DNA from: Aquibium sp. ELW1220
Lineage (GTDB): Bacteria; Pseudomonadota; Alphaproteobacteria; Rhizobiales; Rhizobiaceae
DNA length: 64,000 nucleotides
Direction of reading: 5' to 3'
Assembly (NCBI RefSeq): GCF_030398385.1
Contig: NZ_JAOAOQ010000001.1
Location: 258,441-322,440 of the forward strand
How positions within the stretch are numbered: position 1 is the stretch's first letter; each line of letters opens with the position of its first letter. The translations under genes and the position numbers were made by a program. This document shows positions 36,296-46,570 of the stretch, one piece after another. A model generated the notes under the pieces. That model ran no database searches. It was given only the letters and a program-made list of their open reading frames with translations, and was not told the origin of the DNA.

Positions 36296-37597
36296 GTGGC
36301 GCGGCAGAACTACCTGTTTACCAGCGAATCCGTTTCGGAAGGCCATCCCGACAAGGTCTGCGACCGGATTTCCGACGAGATCGTCGATCTCGTCTATCGC
36401 GAGACCCGGAAGGTCTCGGCCGAAGACGCCGAGCGCTACGCCAAGGTGGCGGTTTCCGACCCGTGGAAGGTGCGCGTGGCCTGCGAGACGCTGGCCACCA
36501 CCAACCGCGTGGTGATCGCGGGCGAGGTGCGGGTGCCGCACACGCTGCTGAAGAAGGACAAGGACGGCACCGTGCTGCTCGACAAGTCCGGCGCTCCCGT
36601 CGTGAACCCGGCCAAGTTCAAGTCGGTCGCCCGCAAGGCGATCCGCGCGATCGGCTACGAGCAGGACGGCTTCCACTGGAAGACGGCCAAGATCGAAGTG
36701 TTGCTGCACGGCCAGTCGCCGGACATCGGCCAGGGCGTCGACAACGCCGCCGACCGGCAGGGCGAGGAAGGGGCCGGCGACCAGGGCATCATGTTCGGCT
36801 ATGCCTGCCGCGAGACCCCGGACCTGATGCCGGCGCCGATCTACTACAGCCACAAGATCCTCGAACTGCTGGCCGCCGCCCGCCACAAGGGCGAAGGCGA
36901 GGCCGGCCGGCTCGGTCCCGACGCCAAGAGCCAGGTCACGGTGAAGTATGTCGACGGCAAGGCCGCCGAGGTCACACAGATCGTGCTGTCGACCCAGCAC
37001 ATGGACGCGACCTGGACGTCGGCCAAGGTCCGCGAGGTGGTCGAGCCCTACATCCGCGAGGCGCTGGGCGACCTGCCGATCGCTTCCGACTGCAACTGGT
37101 ACATCAACCCCACCGGCAAGTTCGTCATCGGCGGGCCGGACGGCGATGCGGGCCTGACCGGCCGCAAGATCATCGTCGACACCTATGGCGGCGCGGCCCC
37201 GCATGGCGGCGGCGCCTTCTCCGGCAAGGACACCACCAAGGTCGACCGCTCGGCCGCCTATGCGGCGCGCTACCTGGCCAAGAACGTCGTTGCCGCAAGG
37301 CTTGCCGACCGCTGCACCATCCAGCTGTCCTACGCCATCGGCGTGGCGCAGCCACTGTCGGTCTATGTCGATCTGCACGGGACCGGCAAGGTTCACGAGT
37401 CGGCCATCGAGGACGCGCTGCGCAAGGTCATGGACCTGTCGCCTTCGGGCATCCGCCGGCACCTCGACCTGAACAAGCCGATCTATGCGCGGACGTCGTC
37501 CTACGGCCATTTCGGTCGCAAGGCCGGCCGCGACGGCGCCTTCTCCTGGGAGCGCACCGACCTCGTCAAGGCAATCAAGGAGGCCGTCGCGGCCTGA
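36296..37597 (+). CDS. metK: S-adenosylmethionine synthetase MetK
   Basis: 433 residues. Makes SAM from methionine and ATP. The N-terminal signature [19 protein letters not shown] is present, then [10 protein letters not shown]-like [11 protein letters not shown], the glycine-rich [16 protein letters not shown]-loop segment and the C-terminal [16 protein letters not shown] start at 36296 with GAGGGG nine bases upstream is preferred; an ATG eleven codons earlier is possible. A 7-bp inverted repeat with an inner stem lies upstream at 36160-36197. No recognisable SAM riboswitch. Confidence 0.96.
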   Translation: MARQNYLFTSESVSEGHPDKVCDRISDEIVDLVYRETRKVSAEDAERYAKVAVSDPWKVRVACETLATTNRVVIAGEVRVPHTLLKKDKDGTVLLDKSGAPVVNPAKFKSVARKAIRAIGYEQDGFHWKTAKIEVLLHGQSPDIGQGVDNAADRQGEEGAGDQGIMFGYACRETPDLMPAPIYYSHKILELLAAARHKGEGEAGRLGPDAKSQVTVKYVDGKAAEVTQIVLSTQHMDATWTSAKVREVVEPYIREALGDLPIASDCNWYINPTGKFVIGGPDGDAGLTGRKIIVDTYGGAAPHGGGAFSGKDTTKVDRSAAYAARYLAKNVVAARLADRCTIQLSYAIGVAQPLSVYVDLHGTGKVHESAIEDALRKVMDLSPSGIRRHLDLNKPIYARTSSYGHFGRKAGRDGAFSWERTDLVKAIKEAVAA

Positions 37598-37622
37598 TCG
37601 CGGCGGCCCCGGCGGGCCCATC

Positions 37623-38321
37623 ATGTCTGACGATCGCCCCTCGCGGGCCACGGAAGCCTTTTTCGGCCGCAGGCGCGGCAAGCCGCTGCGTCCGCGCCAG
37701 TCGGCGGCCATGGACGAGGTGCTGCCGGCCTATGCCGTCGACCTGTCGCAGCCGGCGCCCACCGACCTGCGTAGCCTGTTTTCCGCTCCGGTCGAGGAGG
37801 TCCGCCTCGAGATCGGCTTCGGTGGCGGCGAGCACCTGCTGCACGAAAGTGGCCGCTTTCCGACGACCGGCTTCATCGGCGTCGAGCCGTTCGTCGCGGG
37901 CATGGCGAAGTTCGTCATGGCGCTGGCCGAGACCGCACCTGCCAACATCCGCATCCATGACGACGACGCCACGCAACTGCTCGACTGGCTGCCCGACGCG
38001 AGCCTCGCCGGCATCGACCTGTTCTACCCCGACCCCTGGCCGAAGAAGCGGCACTGGAAGCGGCGGTTCGTGAACCGGGCCAATCTCGACCGTTTCGCCC
38101 AGGTGCTGCGCCCCGGCGGCCGCTTTCGCTTCGCCTCCGACATCGAACACTACGTGAACTGGACGCTGCTGGCTTGCCGGGCGCATCCGTCCTTCGACTG
38201 GCAGGCTGTGTCTGCCGAGGACTGGCGCACGCCCTACGAGGCCTGGCCCGGCACCCGCTACGAGGCCAAGGCGCTGCGCGAGGGCCGCACGCCTGCCTAT
38301 CTCACCTTCACGAGAGCCTGA
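37623..38321 (+). CDS. trmB: tRNA (guanine-N7)-methyltransferase TrmB
   Basis: 232 residues. SAM-dependent enzyme that methylates G46 of tRNA. Motif I is [13 protein letters not shown], and the family signature [19 protein letters not shown] carries the catalytic aspartate. It starts 25 bases after metK, the usual partner. A strong hairpin ends the transcript and faces the convergent TIGR02302 gene. Confidence 0.95.
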   Translation: MSDDRPSRATEAFFGRRRGKPLRPRQSAAMDEVLPAYAVDLSQPAPTDLRSLFSAPVEEVRLEIGFGGGEHLLHESGRFPTTGFIGVEPFVAGMAKFVMALAETAPANIRIHDDDATQLLDWLPDASLAGIDLFYPDPWPKKRHWKRRFVNRANLDRFAQVLRPGGRFRFASDIEHYVNWTLLACRAHPSFDWQAVSAEDWRTPYEAWPGTRYEAKALREGRTPAYLTFTRA

Positions 38322-38329
38322 CCCGCACC

Positions 38330-38359
38330 GCCTCGCGGCACTGCGGATGACCGCGAGGC
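38330..38359. terminator. Bidirectional hairpin between trmB and TIGR02302 gene
   Basis: GCCTCGCGG and CCGCGAGGC are a perfect 9-bp inverted repeat with a 12-base loop in the 39-base gap between convergent genes. T runs are lacking, so efficiency is uncertain. Confidence 0.55.
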
Positions 38360-38360
38360 C

Positions 38361-40928
38361 TCACTGGATGTCGAGCAGCCGCTCCAGATACTGACGCTCG
38401 AGTTCCGGGCTCAGCGCGTCTCCCAGCCGCTTGCGGATCGCCTCGAGGATCTCGCGTGCGCGCTGGACGTCGATTTCGTCCGGCACCTGCACCGATTCGC
38501 CGAAATCCGGACCCGTGGTCGCCTTGGGACGGCCGAGCGGGTCGCGGTCCGAGCTCTGCTGCCGGCCGCCTTCGCCCGAGCCGCCCTGGTCGCCCTGCTG
38601 TGCCTGCTGCATCTGCTGCATCATGTCCTGCGCGCCGCGGCGCAGGGCTTCGAGCGCGCGGCCCTGCTCGCCGACTGCCCGCTCCCCTTGCGCCTCGCCG
38701 AGCGCGCTGCCGGCCTCGCCCATCGCTTCGCCGGCTTCGCCGAAGCCCTCCCCGGGTTCGATGCCCATGCCGCGCAGGCCTTCCATCAGCTGGTCGAGCT
38801 GGCTCTGGAGCTGCCCCTGGCCTTCCTGCAACTGCCGCAGCGCCTCGGCGAATTCCTCCGGGCTCATGCCCTGACCCTGGCCTGGCTGCTGGCCGTGCCC
38901 GGGCTGCTGGCCCTGCTCGCCGCGCTGTTCGCCGCGGTTCTGCCCGCGCTGGCGCTGGCCGCGCTGCATCTGGTCGAGCCGATGCGTCTCGTTCATCATC
39001 TCCTGCTGGCGCCGCATCAGCTCGCCGAGCTGATCCATCTGCTGGCGCATCTCGCTCTGCTGTCCGCCCTGCTGCTGCTGCTGGCGGCCGGCCTGCAGGT
39101 TGTTCATCATGTCCTGCAGCTGCGACAGGAGCTGCTGCGCCTGGTCGCGCATGCCCGACTTCGCCATCTCCTCGATCTGGTCGAGCATGCGGTCGATGTC
39201 GCTCTGGCGCAGTTCCTGGCCGTCCATCTGCATCTCGGGCATGGCCATTTTCGGGTCGCGGGCAGCGCGCTCGGCGAACTCGCGCAGGAACTCCTGCATC
39301 GCCTCGCGCAGCTCGGCCATCAGCTGCTCGATCTCCTCGTCGGACGCACCGTTCTCGATGGCGTTCTTCAGGGCCTCCTGGGCGGCGCGCAGGCGCCTCT
39401 CGGCCGCCGAGAGATCGCCTTCCTCGATGCCAAGCGCGATCTCCCAGAGATAGTCCACGACCTCGCGCAGCTGGTCGTCGCTCTGCGCCTGGACGAGGCG
39501 GCTGCGGGCGCTGCGGATCGCCAGATAGTGGCTCATGTTGGTGAAGGTGTCTTCGGGCCGGATCGTGATGGCATCCATCAGGTCGAGCACGCGGGGCTTG
39601 CGGTTGGCGTCGAGCGCCAGCACCCGGCGCTGCTCGACGACCGCGCGGGCGAGCGGGTTCGAGAACGGCCGCTCGGGCAGCCTCAGCCGCCTCTCCTCGC
39701 TGAAGGCTTCCTGGCCGGCGGCGTCCACCGCCGCGAGCCGGAGGGCCGTCTCGACGCCCGCCCACGGATGCTCGGTCAGGTCCTGGGAGGTCTTCGCCTC
39801 GCGCGCATTGCGCCGCGGCAGCGACAGACCCATTTCGGGCGCCGCGTAGAGTGGCCGCGCGTCCGATCCCGGATCGTCGCGCCGCTCGATGATGGCCCGC
39901 GCCGAGGCGGCGCCGTAGTCGTCCTCGATCGTATAGGCGAGTTCCAGCGTGCCGTTGACGGCGCGCTTCGGCTCGTCGGCAAAGGCGATGACCGGCGGAT
40001 TATCGGGGGTGACGGAGAAGGTCCAGCCGCCGAGTTCCGTCTCGCCCGACTTCAGGACCAGCGCGCCGTCGCCGCCCAGCGTGTGGGCGAACTGGCGCGT
40101 GCCCGACGGCCGCGCAGGTGCAGCGCCCGCTTGCTCTGTGGTCGCCGCCACGGTTCCTTCCGGATCGATGGCGATCGCCACGCCGTCCCGGCCGGCATAT
40201 GTCAGCGTCTCGTCGCCAAGGCCGCCGGTGACGCGCAGCGACACCGCGCTGCCTTCGGGCACGGAGAAGGCGGTCTGGTTGCGGTTCGCCTCGGCGGTCA
40301 TGAAGATCGGCGCCCGGCCCGTGTAGGGCGGCGGCGTCACCCATGCATCGATGCGCACCGGCGGAACGTCGCCGGCGACATGCGCGCGGAAGGCGTCGGA
40401 CATCGTACCGCCATAGGGGCTCGACGAGTAGGCGAAGGCGACCACAAGCAACAGCGGCACGATGGCGCGCAGGCCCCACGGATCGCGCTCGGGAACCCGC
40501 GGGCGCGGCGTGTCGGAAGCGAGCTGGCCGAGCTTCTCGGCCATCCGCCGCTGGTGCTCGCGCCACAGCGCGCCGGAAAACGCGTCATCCGCGCCGACGA
40601 GGCGGTCGGTCTGGGTGGAGACCGGCGCATGCTGGAGCGTGTTGGCGGTCTCGATGCGACGATCGACCTGGCGGTCGGTGGGCAGCCGGAAGAACCGCAG
40701 CGGATAGAGCGCGGCCAACGCGGCGAGGCCGAAGGCGGCGAGCGCAGCATATCGGCCGGCATCGGGCAGGAGACGGAACAGGCCGAACCACGAGGCGACG
40801 AGGAACAGGCCCGCCACCAGCAGGACCGGCAGCACCAGCGGCCACAGCCGCTCCGTCACCATCGCGATGCGGGTCGCGAAACGGGTTCCCGCCAGTCGTT
40901 CCAGTCTGCCCGGTCCGGATGCCGCCAT
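38361..40928 (-). CDS. TIGR02302 (DUF4175) family membrane protein
   Basis: 855 residues. Three hydrophobic segments near the N-terminus (LWPLVLPVLLVAGLFLVASW, YAALAAFGLAALAALYPL and about residue 150, IVPLLLVVAFAYSS), then a large extracytoplasmic part and, in the last third, a low-complexity Gln/Met/Gly-rich region (QLLSQLQDMMNNLQAGRQQQ and following). The family is conserved in Rhizobiales next to lysA, but its role is unknown; a cell-envelope role is only a guess. Last gene of the argH-lptM-lysA run. Confidence 0.88.
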   Translation of the reverse strand: MAASGPGRLERLAGTRFATRIAMVTERLWPLVLPVLLVAGLFLVASWFGLFRLLPDAGRYAALAAFGLAALAALYPLRFFRLPTDRQVDRRIETANTLQHAPVSTQTDRLVGADDAFSGALWREHQRRMAEKLGQLASDTPRPRVPERDPWGLRAIVPLLLVVAFAYSSSPYGGTMSDAFRAHVAGDVPPVRIDAWVTPPPYTGRAPIFMTAEANRNQTAFSVPEGSAVSLRVTGGLGDETLTYAGRDGVAIAIDPEGTVAATTEQAGAAPARPSGTRQFAHTLGGDGALVLKSGETELGGWTFSVTPDNPPVIAFADEPKRAVNGTLELAYTIEDDYGAASARAIIERRDDPGSDARPLYAAPEMGLSLPRRNAREAKTSQDLTEHPWAGVETALRLAAVDAAGQEAFSEERRLRLPERPFSNPLARAVVEQRRVLALDANRKPRVLDLMDAITIRPEDTFTNMSHYLAIRSARSRLVQAQSDDQLREVVDYLWEIALGIEEGDLSAAERRLRAAQEALKNAIENGASDEEIEQLMAELREAMQEFLREFAERAARDPKMAMPEMQMDGQELRQSDIDRMLDQIEEMAKSGMRDQAQQLLSQLQDMMNNLQAGRQQQQQGGQQSEMRQQMDQLGELMRRQQEMMNETHRLDQMQRGQRQRGQNRGEQRGEQGQQPGHGQQPGQGQGMSPEEFAEALRQLQEGQGQLQSQLDQLMEGLRGMGIEPGEGFGEAGEAMGEAGSALGEAQGERAVGEQGRALEALRRGAQDMMQQMQQAQQGDQGGSGEGGRQQSSDRDPLGRPKATTGPDFGESVQVPDEIDVQRAREILEAIRKRLGDALSPELERQYLERLLDIQ

Positions 40929-41101
40929 GTCTCAATCCCGATGCTGGCCCGATCCGCGCGGGTGCGCTGCGATCGCGGTATCCCACGCAGGATAGCGGAA
41001 AAGCAGGCGAAGGCGAGGCGATCAACCAAATCGTGATCATGCGGCGCAGAACGGCCGCCTGCGCTGCGGCAGGCCGGCGACACGGGCGGCCGGGCAGCAG
41101 T

Positions 41102-42370
41102 CTACGCCAGCCAGTCGGGGATGGAATCGAGTCCGATCAGCTCCTCGTAGGTCGGCCGGGGCCGCACGACGTGGAAGCGGTCGCCGTTGACCAGCACCTC
41201 GGGCACCAGCAGGCGGGTGTTGTAGGTGCCTGCCTGCACGGCGCCGTAGGCACCGGCAGTGCCGACCGACAGCAGGTCGCCGCGCGCCAGCCTGGGCAGT
41301 TCGCGATCATGGCCGAGATAGTCGCCGGTCTCGCAGACGGGGCCGACGATGTCGGCGGTGATGCGCGGGCTGCCTTCGGCGCCGATCACCACCGGCTTGA
41401 TGGTGTGGAAGGCGTCGTAGAGCGTCGGGCGGATCAGGTCGTTCATCGCCGCGTCGACGATGACGAAGTTCTTGGCGTCGCCTTCCTTGAGGTAGACGAC
41501 CGAGGTGACGAGGATGCCGGCATTGCCGACGAGCAGCCGGCCGGGCTCGAAGATCGCCTTCAGCCCGAGCTTTTCCATGTGCTTGCGCACGATGGCGGCA
41601 TAGGCCTGCGGGTCGGGCGGCGGGTTGTTGTCCTCGTGGTAGGGGATGCCGAGGCCGCCGCCGAGGTCGACGTGCTCGATCGCATGCCCGTCCGCCCGCA
41701 GCGTTTCGGTCAGCTCGGCGAGCAGAAGGAAAGCGTCGTCGAAGGGCTGCAGCTCCGTGATCTGGCTGCCGATATGCATGTCGATGCCGACCGCGCGCAG
41801 GCCGGGAAGCTCCGCCGCCCGGCGGTAGACGGCGCGCGCGCGCTGCCAGGCGATGCCGAACTTGTTCTCGGCCTTGCCGGTGGAGATCTTGCGGTGCGTC
41901 TTCGCGTCGACATCGGGATTGATGCGCAGCGATACCGGCGCCGTCCGGCCTGCCGCGACCGCGCGCGCCGACAGGAGTTCGAGCTCGGGCTCCGATTCGA
42001 CGTTGAAACAGTGGATGCCGGCGGCGAGCGCGAAATCCATCTCGGCCGTCGTCTTGCCGACGCCGGAAAAGACGATCCGCCCGGCTGGGATGTCGGCGGC
42101 GAGCGCGCGGCGCAGCTCGCCTTCCGACACGACGTCGGCACCGGCGCCTTCGGCAGCCAGCGTCTTCAGCACCGCCTGGTTGGAATTCGCCTTCATCGCG
42201 TAGCACACCAGCGCGTCCATGCCGGTGAAAGCCTGTGAGAAGACGCGGAAATGGCGCACCAGCGTGGCGGTGGAATAGCAGTAGAACGGGGTGCCGACCG
42301 CCTGGGCGATCTCCGGCACGGACACGTCCTCGGCGAAGAGCACGCCGTCGCGGTATTGGAAATGGTTCAC
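41102..42370 (-). CDS. lysA: Diaminopimelate decarboxylase LysA
   Basis: 422 residues. PLP enzyme that makes lysine from meso-diaminopimelate. The PLP lysine is K60 (VCYAMKANSN), the phosphate-binding glycine loop is HVDLGGGLGIPY, and the C-terminal CxxGD-type motif is GPVCETGDYLG. It lies 42 bases downstream of lptM in the argH operon. Confidence 0.96.
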   Translation of the reverse strand: MNHFQYRDGVLFAEDVSVPEIAQAVGTPFYCYSTATLVRHFRVFSQAFTGMDALVCYAMKANSNQAVLKTLAAEGAGADVVSEGELRRALAADIPAGRIVFSGVGKTTAEMDFALAAGIHCFNVESEPELELLSARAVAAGRTAPVSLRINPDVDAKTHRKISTGKAENKFGIAWQRARAVYRRAAELPGLRAVGIDMHIGSQITELQPFDDAFLLLAELTETLRADGHAIEHVDLGGGLGIPYHEDNNPPPDPQAYAAIVRKHMEKLGLKAIFEPGRLLVGNAGILVTSVVYLKEGDAKNFVIVDAAMNDLIRPTLYDAFHTIKPVVIGAEGSPRITADIVGPVCETGDYLGHDRELPRLARGDLLSVGTAGAYGAVQAGTYNTRLLVPEVLVNGDRFHVVRPRPTYEELIGLDSIPDWLA

Positions 42371-42412
42371 GTCGGTTTACCGGAATGGACCGCTCGCCTC
42401 AGGCGAGTCCGG

Positions 42413-42622
42413 TCAGAGGAGGCTATCGAGGATGAAAGGCTTGTCCTCGACCGGTTTTTCGGGCTCGGCCGGCACGCTTTCGCCCATCTTCTGGCGGTCG
42501 GCGCGCACGTCGCGCGCGGCCTGGGACGGCGAAATCGGGTCGCCGCGCCGGCCGCAGCCCGACAGGACGGAACCGGCGCTCACCAGGAGGACCAGCAGGA
42601 CGGCAAACTTGCGGACGCTCAT
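42413..42622 (-). CDS. lptM: LPS translocon maturation chaperone LptM (small lipoprotein)
   Basis: 69 residues. Lipoprotein signal (FAVLLVLLVSAGSVLSGC) with lipobox LSGC, followed by GRRGDPISP, the short conserved motif of LptM/YifL. LptM helps assemble the LptD outer-membrane translocon. MSVRKF is the start; 18 further upstream codons in frame lack support. It is found between argH and lysA in many Rhizobiales, as here. Confidence 0.88.
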   Translation of the reverse strand: MSVRKFAVLLVLLVSAGSVLSGCGRRGDPISPSQAARDVRADRQKMGESVPAEPEKPVEDKPFILDSLL

Positions 42623-42685
42623 CGTAATCCCCGTTTTCTGAGGCATGTCTTTAGCGGAGTTTTCCGCATCGTGCACCCGTTTCCG

Positions 42686-44086
42686 TCATGTCCGCGCCAG
42701 CCGCTTGCGCCAGCCGCGGATCTGCCGGCGAACCTCTGCCGGCGCGGTGCCGCCATAGGAGGTGCGGCTGCGGACCGACTTCTGCACCGTCAGCACGGAG
42801 AACACATCCCCGGTGATGCCGGGATTGATCGACTGGAGATCCTCCAGCGACAGCTTCTCCAGCGCGACCTTGCGGCTCTCGGCCGTCGCCACGGCCCGGC
42901 CGGTCACGTGGTGCGCGTCGCGGAAGGGGAGGCCCAGCACCCGCACGAGCCAGTCGGCGAGGTCTGTCGCCGTGGAATAGCCGGAGCCGGCGGCCTTCTT
43001 CATCGCATCCGTGTTGATGGTCATGTCGGCCACCATGCCGGCCATGGCCGCGAGCATCAGGTCGAGCGATTCGGCTGCGTCGAACACCGCTTCCTTGTCT
43101 TCCTGCATGTCCTTGGAATAGGCGAGCGGCAGGCCCTTCATGACGGTGAGCAGGCCGATCAGATGGCCGTTGACGCGGCCCGTCTTGGCGCGGATCAGTT
43201 CGGCGGCGTCCGGGTTCTTCTTCTGCGGCATGATCGAGGAGCCGGTGGAGAACTGGTCCGACAGCCGCACGAAGCCGAACTGCGGCGTCGACCAGATGAC
43301 GATCTCCTCGGCGAGCCGCGACAGATGGATGCCGCAGATCGAGGCGATGGAGAGGAATTCGAGCGCGAAATCGCGATCCGACACGCTGTCGATGGAGTTG
43401 CGCGTCGGCTCGCGGAAGCCGAGCGCCTTTGCCGTCATGTGCCGGTCGATCGGGAAGCCGGTGCCTGCGAGCGCCGCGGCACCGAGCGGGCTCTCGTCCA
43501 TGCGCTCGATCGCATCGTTGACCCGCGACAGGTCGCGGGCAAACATCTCCACATAGGCCATGCAGTGATGACCGAAGGTGACCGGCTGCGCGCTCTGCAG
43601 GTGGGTGAAGCCGGGCATGACGGTGGCCGCGTGCTCCTCGGCGCGGTCGAGGAAGACGCCGATCAGGCGCTTCAGCGCCTGCGCGGTGCGCTGCGCCTCC
43701 TCCTTGACCCACAGGCGGAAGTCGACCGCAACCTGGTCGTTGCGCGAGCGGGCGGTGTGCAGGCGGCCGGCGGCCGGGCCGATCAATTCCGCGAGCCTCG
43801 CCTCCACGTTCATGTGGATGTCTTCCAGCCGGGTGGAGAAGGTGAAGCTGCCGTCCTCGATTTCTCGCAGGATCGTGTTCAGGCCGTGAGCGATCGCCTT
43901 TTGATCGTCGGCCGAAATTATGCCTTTCTCCGCCAGCATCTCGCTGTGCGCGATCGATCCGCGGATATCCTGGGAATAGAACTTCCTGTCGAAACCGATG
44001 GACGCGTTGATCGCTTCCATGACCGCGGCCGGACCCGAGGCGAAACGTCCGCCCCACATCTGGTTGCTGGTCTTTTCATCGCTCAT
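42686..44086 (-). CDS. argH: Argininosuccinate lyase ArgH
   Basis: 466 residues. Final step of arginine synthesis, splitting argininosuccinate to arginine and fumarate. Fumarase-superfamily signature [11 protein letters not shown] is complete, with [16 protein letters not shown] and [16 protein letters not shown] upstream. The [15 protein letters not shown] start is typical. First gene of the argH-lptM-lysA-TIGR02302 unit, with only 28 bases to the divergent tlpA. Confidence 0.96.
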   Translation of the reverse strand: MSDEKTSNQMWGGRFASGPAAVMEAINASIGFDRKFYSQDIRGSIAHSEMLAEKGIISADDQKAIAHGLNTILREIEDGSFTFSTRLEDIHMNVEARLAELIGPAAGRLHTARSRNDQVAVDFRLWVKEEAQRTAQALKRLIGVFLDRAEEHAATVMPGFTHLQSAQPVTFGHHCMAYVEMFARDLSRVNDAIERMDESPLGAAALAGTGFPIDRHMTAKALGFREPTRNSIDSVSDRDFALEFLSIASICGIHLSRLAEEIVIWSTPQFGFVRLSDQFSTGSSIMPQKKNPDAAELIRAKTGRVNGHLIGLLTVMKGLPLAYSKDMQEDKEAVFDAAESLDLMLAAMAGMVADMTINTDAMKKAAGSGYSTATDLADWLVRVLGLPFRDAHHVTGRAVATAESRKVALEKLSLEDLQSINPGITGDVFSVLTVQKSVRSRTSYGGTAPAEVRRQIRGWRKRLART

Positions 44087-44114
44087 GGTGATAACCGGAC
44101 GCTGGAGTAGAAGA

Positions 44115-44849
44115 ATGGCACCCAAGAACATGCACCTGCCGGCGTCGCGTCTCATTCTGCTGGCCGCAGCCGCGGGCATTCTCGTCGGGGCGTTCGCCGT
44201 ATACGTGACGAACCGCTCGGATGGCAACAATGGCGAATCGGAGGTCGCCGCCGCGGAGGCCTCTGCGTGCGAGGCGCGCCAGGAGACGGCGAACACCGTC
44301 GGCGCCGCCGCGGGCGGCGAGGTGGCCGCGATGATGGCCGCCAGTCCGCCGCAGTCGCTGGCGGTCCTCGCCTTCAACGGACCTGACGGACAGCCGATGA
44401 CGCTGCGCGACCTGTCGGGCAAGACCGTGCTGATGAACCTGTGGGCGACCTGGTGCGCGCCCTGCCGCGCCGAGATGCCGGCGCTCGACGCGCTGCAGAA
44501 GGAGATGGGCGGTGCGGATTTCGAGGTCGTGGCCGTCAATGTCGACACCGGCGACGACACGAAGCCGAAGGCGTTCCTCGCCGAGATCGAGGTGGCGGCA
44601 CTCGGCTACTACCGCGACAACACGCTGCGGCTCTTCAACGACCTGAAGAAGCGGGGGCTGGCGCTCGGGCTGCCGGTGACGCTGCTGATCGACGGCGACG
44701 GCTGCCTGCTCGCCAACATGAACGGCCCTGCCGAATGGCACAGCGAGGACGCGAGGCGTCTGATCCGGGCGGTCCCCGCGAGCGGCCCGGAGGAGGGGCG
44801 TAACGCGCGGTCACCAATCGTGACGCCATCACCCGGCCGATTGCACTAA
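44115..44849 (+). CDS. tlpA: TlpA-family thiol:disulfide interchange protein
   Basis: 244 residues. An N-terminal membrane anchor ([19 protein letters not shown]) puts the thioredoxin domain in the periplasm. The active site is [13 protein letters not shown]. TlpA of Bradyrhizobium reduces Cu-binding proteins in cytochrome oxidase assembly. Divergent from argH, a layout shared across the order. Confidence 0.92.
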   Translation: MAPKNMHLPASRLILLAAAAGILVGAFAVYVTNRSDGNNGESEVAAAEASACEARQETANTVGAAAGGEVAAMMAASPPQSLAVLAFNGPDGQPMTLRDLSGKTVLMNLWATWCAPCRAEMPALDALQKEMGGADFEVVAVNVDTGDDTKPKAFLAEIEVAALGYYRDNTLRLFNDLKKRGLALGLPVTLLIDGDGCLLANMNGPAEWHSEDARRLIRAVPASGPEEGRNARSPIVTPSPGRLH

Positions 44850-44908
44850 GCTCCGCAACCGTACCGCGCAGCGATTCGCCGCGTGTTGTGACGAGTTCGG
44901 AGAATGCG

Positions 44909-45103
44909 ATGCCTGACCGTGAGAAGGATGCCGGCCGCCGCGAGCCGAAAGGCGATGGCGTGGCCACGGGACGCAAGGCCGACAGACGCGACCGCGCCGG
45001 CCAGGCGGAAGGCTCGCCCTTCCACGGAACGCTGCATTCGGATCATCCGCAGGACCCCTTCCGCCGCCTGTTTTCGGGATCGAGTCTCAAGTTCGAGTTC
45101 TGA
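44909..45103 (+). CDS. Small hypothetical protein
   Basis: 64 residues, not recognised. Highly charged and without hydrophobic segments (MPDREKDAGRREPKGDG), ending SLKFEF. GGAGA precedes the ATG by seven bases. An in-frame ATG lies seven codons upstream. It could be a small basic protein or a chance frame in a region that is otherwise noncoding; I keep it at low confidence. Confidence 0.35.
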   Translation: MPDREKDAGRREPKGDGVATGRKADRRDRAGQAEGSPFHGTLHSDHPQDPFRRLFSGSSLKFEF

Positions 45104-45353
45104 GGAACGCTGCCGGCTTCATCCGGGCGCCGCAGCCGCCGGCGCGCGACGAAACACGCGCTTCGTGCGCGCGAGGCGTTTCGGTGCCGGACCGCTGGCT
45201 CGACGGCAGCCCTGCGTTTGCGGCAATGCTGCAATGCACGCGGAACGCCGGAACAAACACCATTCACAGTTGATTGTCATGCTGCGATGCACAATATGCG
45301 CACTCGCAACAGGGTCGACGACTCGGGGAGGACGAACCGAGGATGTTTGACGA
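45104..45353. promoter_or_regulatory. GNAT gene control region with two TGC-N3-GCA sites
   Basis: TGCAATGCA (45230-45238) and TGCGATGCA (45283-45291) occur here. The second sits in the spacer of a possible promoter TTGATT (45270-45275), 17 bases, AATATG (45293-45298). The same site type overlaps the phasin promoter. Confidence 0.45.
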
Positions 45354-45935
45354 ATGGGTACTGCAGAACGCTTCTTTCCTCCGCCCTCGGGCGACGTCCG
45401 GGAACTTGCCGCGGCCGATCTTCCGCTCTTCCGGAACCATCTGCTCAGGCTGAGTTCCGCGAGCCGACACGACCGGTTCAACGGCTTCACCGACGATACC
45501 TTCCTCACCTCCTACGCCGCGCGATGCTTTTCCGGCGGCGCGGTGGTGCTTGCCTATGTGGTGGACGGCGTCGTCCGCGGTGCGGCCGAACTGCATGATT
45601 GCCGGCCGGGCAGCCATGCCGCCGCCGAGATCGCCTTCAGCGTGGAGGACGGGCTGCAGCAGCGCGGCGTCGGCGCCGCGCTCTTCGCCAGCCTGATCTT
45701 CCGGGCCCGCGCGATGGGCTGCCAGTTCCTGCACGTGACGACGCATTCGCAGAACGTCGCGATGAAGGCGCTCGCCCGAAAGTTCGGCGCGAAGCTCTGC
45801 TTTGCGAGCGTCGAAGCAGTCGGCGTGATCGATCTCTCCGGCGCGTTGCCGCCGGCGGCGCAGATCATGGTCGAAGCCCTGGCGCGGCCGGGCTTTCCGA
45901 CGCATGGCGACGCCGCAGGACAGGCGCCCCGCTGA
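45354..45935 (+). CDS. GNAT-family N-acetyltransferase
   Basis: 193 residues. Acetyl-CoA loop motif EDGLQQRGVGAALFASLIFRA has the Q/RxxGxG/A pattern, followed by THSQNVAMKALARKFGAKL, the usual GNAT C-terminal pattern. The N-terminus (PPPSGDVRELAAADLPLFRNHL) resembles stand-alone acetyltransferases of unknown substrate. Its promoter appears to share an operator with the phasin gene, which is convergent with it. Confidence 0.85.
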   Translation: MGTAERFFPPPSGDVRELAAADLPLFRNHLLRLSSASRHDRFNGFTDDTFLTSYAARCFSGGAVVLAYVVDGVVRGAAELHDCRPGSHAAAEIAFSVEDGLQQRGVGAALFASLIFRARAMGCQFLHVTTHSQNVAMKALARKFGAKLCFASVEAVGVIDLSGALPPAAQIMVEALARPGFPTHGDAAGQAPR

Positions 45936-45969
45936 CATCCGCCTGCCGGCTCGGCGAACGCGGACAGCG

Positions 45970-45992
45970 AAAAGCCCGGCGATCGACCGGGC
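45970..45992 (-). terminator. Terminator of phasin gene
   Basis: On the minus strand GCCCGG pairs with CCGGGC around a 7-base loop and is followed by UUUU. It lies 28 bases after the phasin stop and may serve the convergent GNAT gene too. Confidence 0.75.
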
Positions 45993-46019
45993 CTCTCGTT
46001 TCGTGCAGACGATCGGTGG

Positions 46020-46502
46020 TCAGGCGGCCTTGCGGCCGAGCGGGCTGAACTTCTCGAGCTCGCCGCGGATCTGCTCGACATTGGCCGACACGGTCTGGGT
46101 CGCGGTCTCGGCGGCCTTGCGCAGGCGGTCGGCATTGGCCGTCGCCGCGGTCTGGACATAGTCCGTCTGCGCCTTGAAGGCTTCGGCCGGCGTGGCGGCC
46201 GTCAGCATCTTCTCGAAGGCGTCGAGCGCCAGATCGGCGTTGGCGAAGCCGGCCTCGGCCATCTCGCGGGCGGCGCGGGCGAAGGCAACACCAGCCTCGC
46301 CAGCGATCGTCTCGGCGTTGACGGTCGTCTCCGTGAACGCCTTGCGTGCGGTGCCGACCTGCTCGCGCGTCGTGGCGATGCCCTTCAACGCGACGTCGCG
46401 GCCATTGGCCTGGAAGCCGAAGCGGGCCTGAAGCTCCTCGAAGCCCTTGGCGAACTGGCCGAAGAAATCAGGGGTCTTGGGGGTGGCGGTCTTGCTGGTC
46501 AT
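46020..46502 (-). CDS. Phasin family protein
   Basis: 160 residues, nearly all helical, Ala-rich. The pattern FFGQFAKGFEELQARFG, ATTREQVGTARKAFTET and DYVQTAATANADRLRKAAET matches phasin_2 proteins, which coat polyhydroxyalkanoate granules. GGAGAACGAGAC precedes the start. Its promoter carries two TGC-N3-GCA sites of the kind bound by the PHA regulator PhaR. Confidence 0.88.
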   Translation of the reverse strand: MTSKTATPKTPDFFGQFAKGFEELQARFGFQANGRDVALKGIATTREQVGTARKAFTETTVNAETIAGEAGVAFARAAREMAEAGFANADLALDAFEKMLTAATPAEAFKAQTDYVQTAATANADRLRKAAETATQTVSANVEQIRGELEKFSPLGRKAA

Positions 46503-46570
46503 GTCTCGTTCTCCATTCTCGTTTCGAAGCCATGGTGCGCCCCGTCCATTCCGGCCCGGGGCATGACCGA

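Noticed and set aside
38688-41036. 782-codon plus-strand frame opposite the TIGR02302 gene
   Set aside because: Leu/Ala/His-rich shadow of the Gln/Met-rich region. No start signal and no family pattern.
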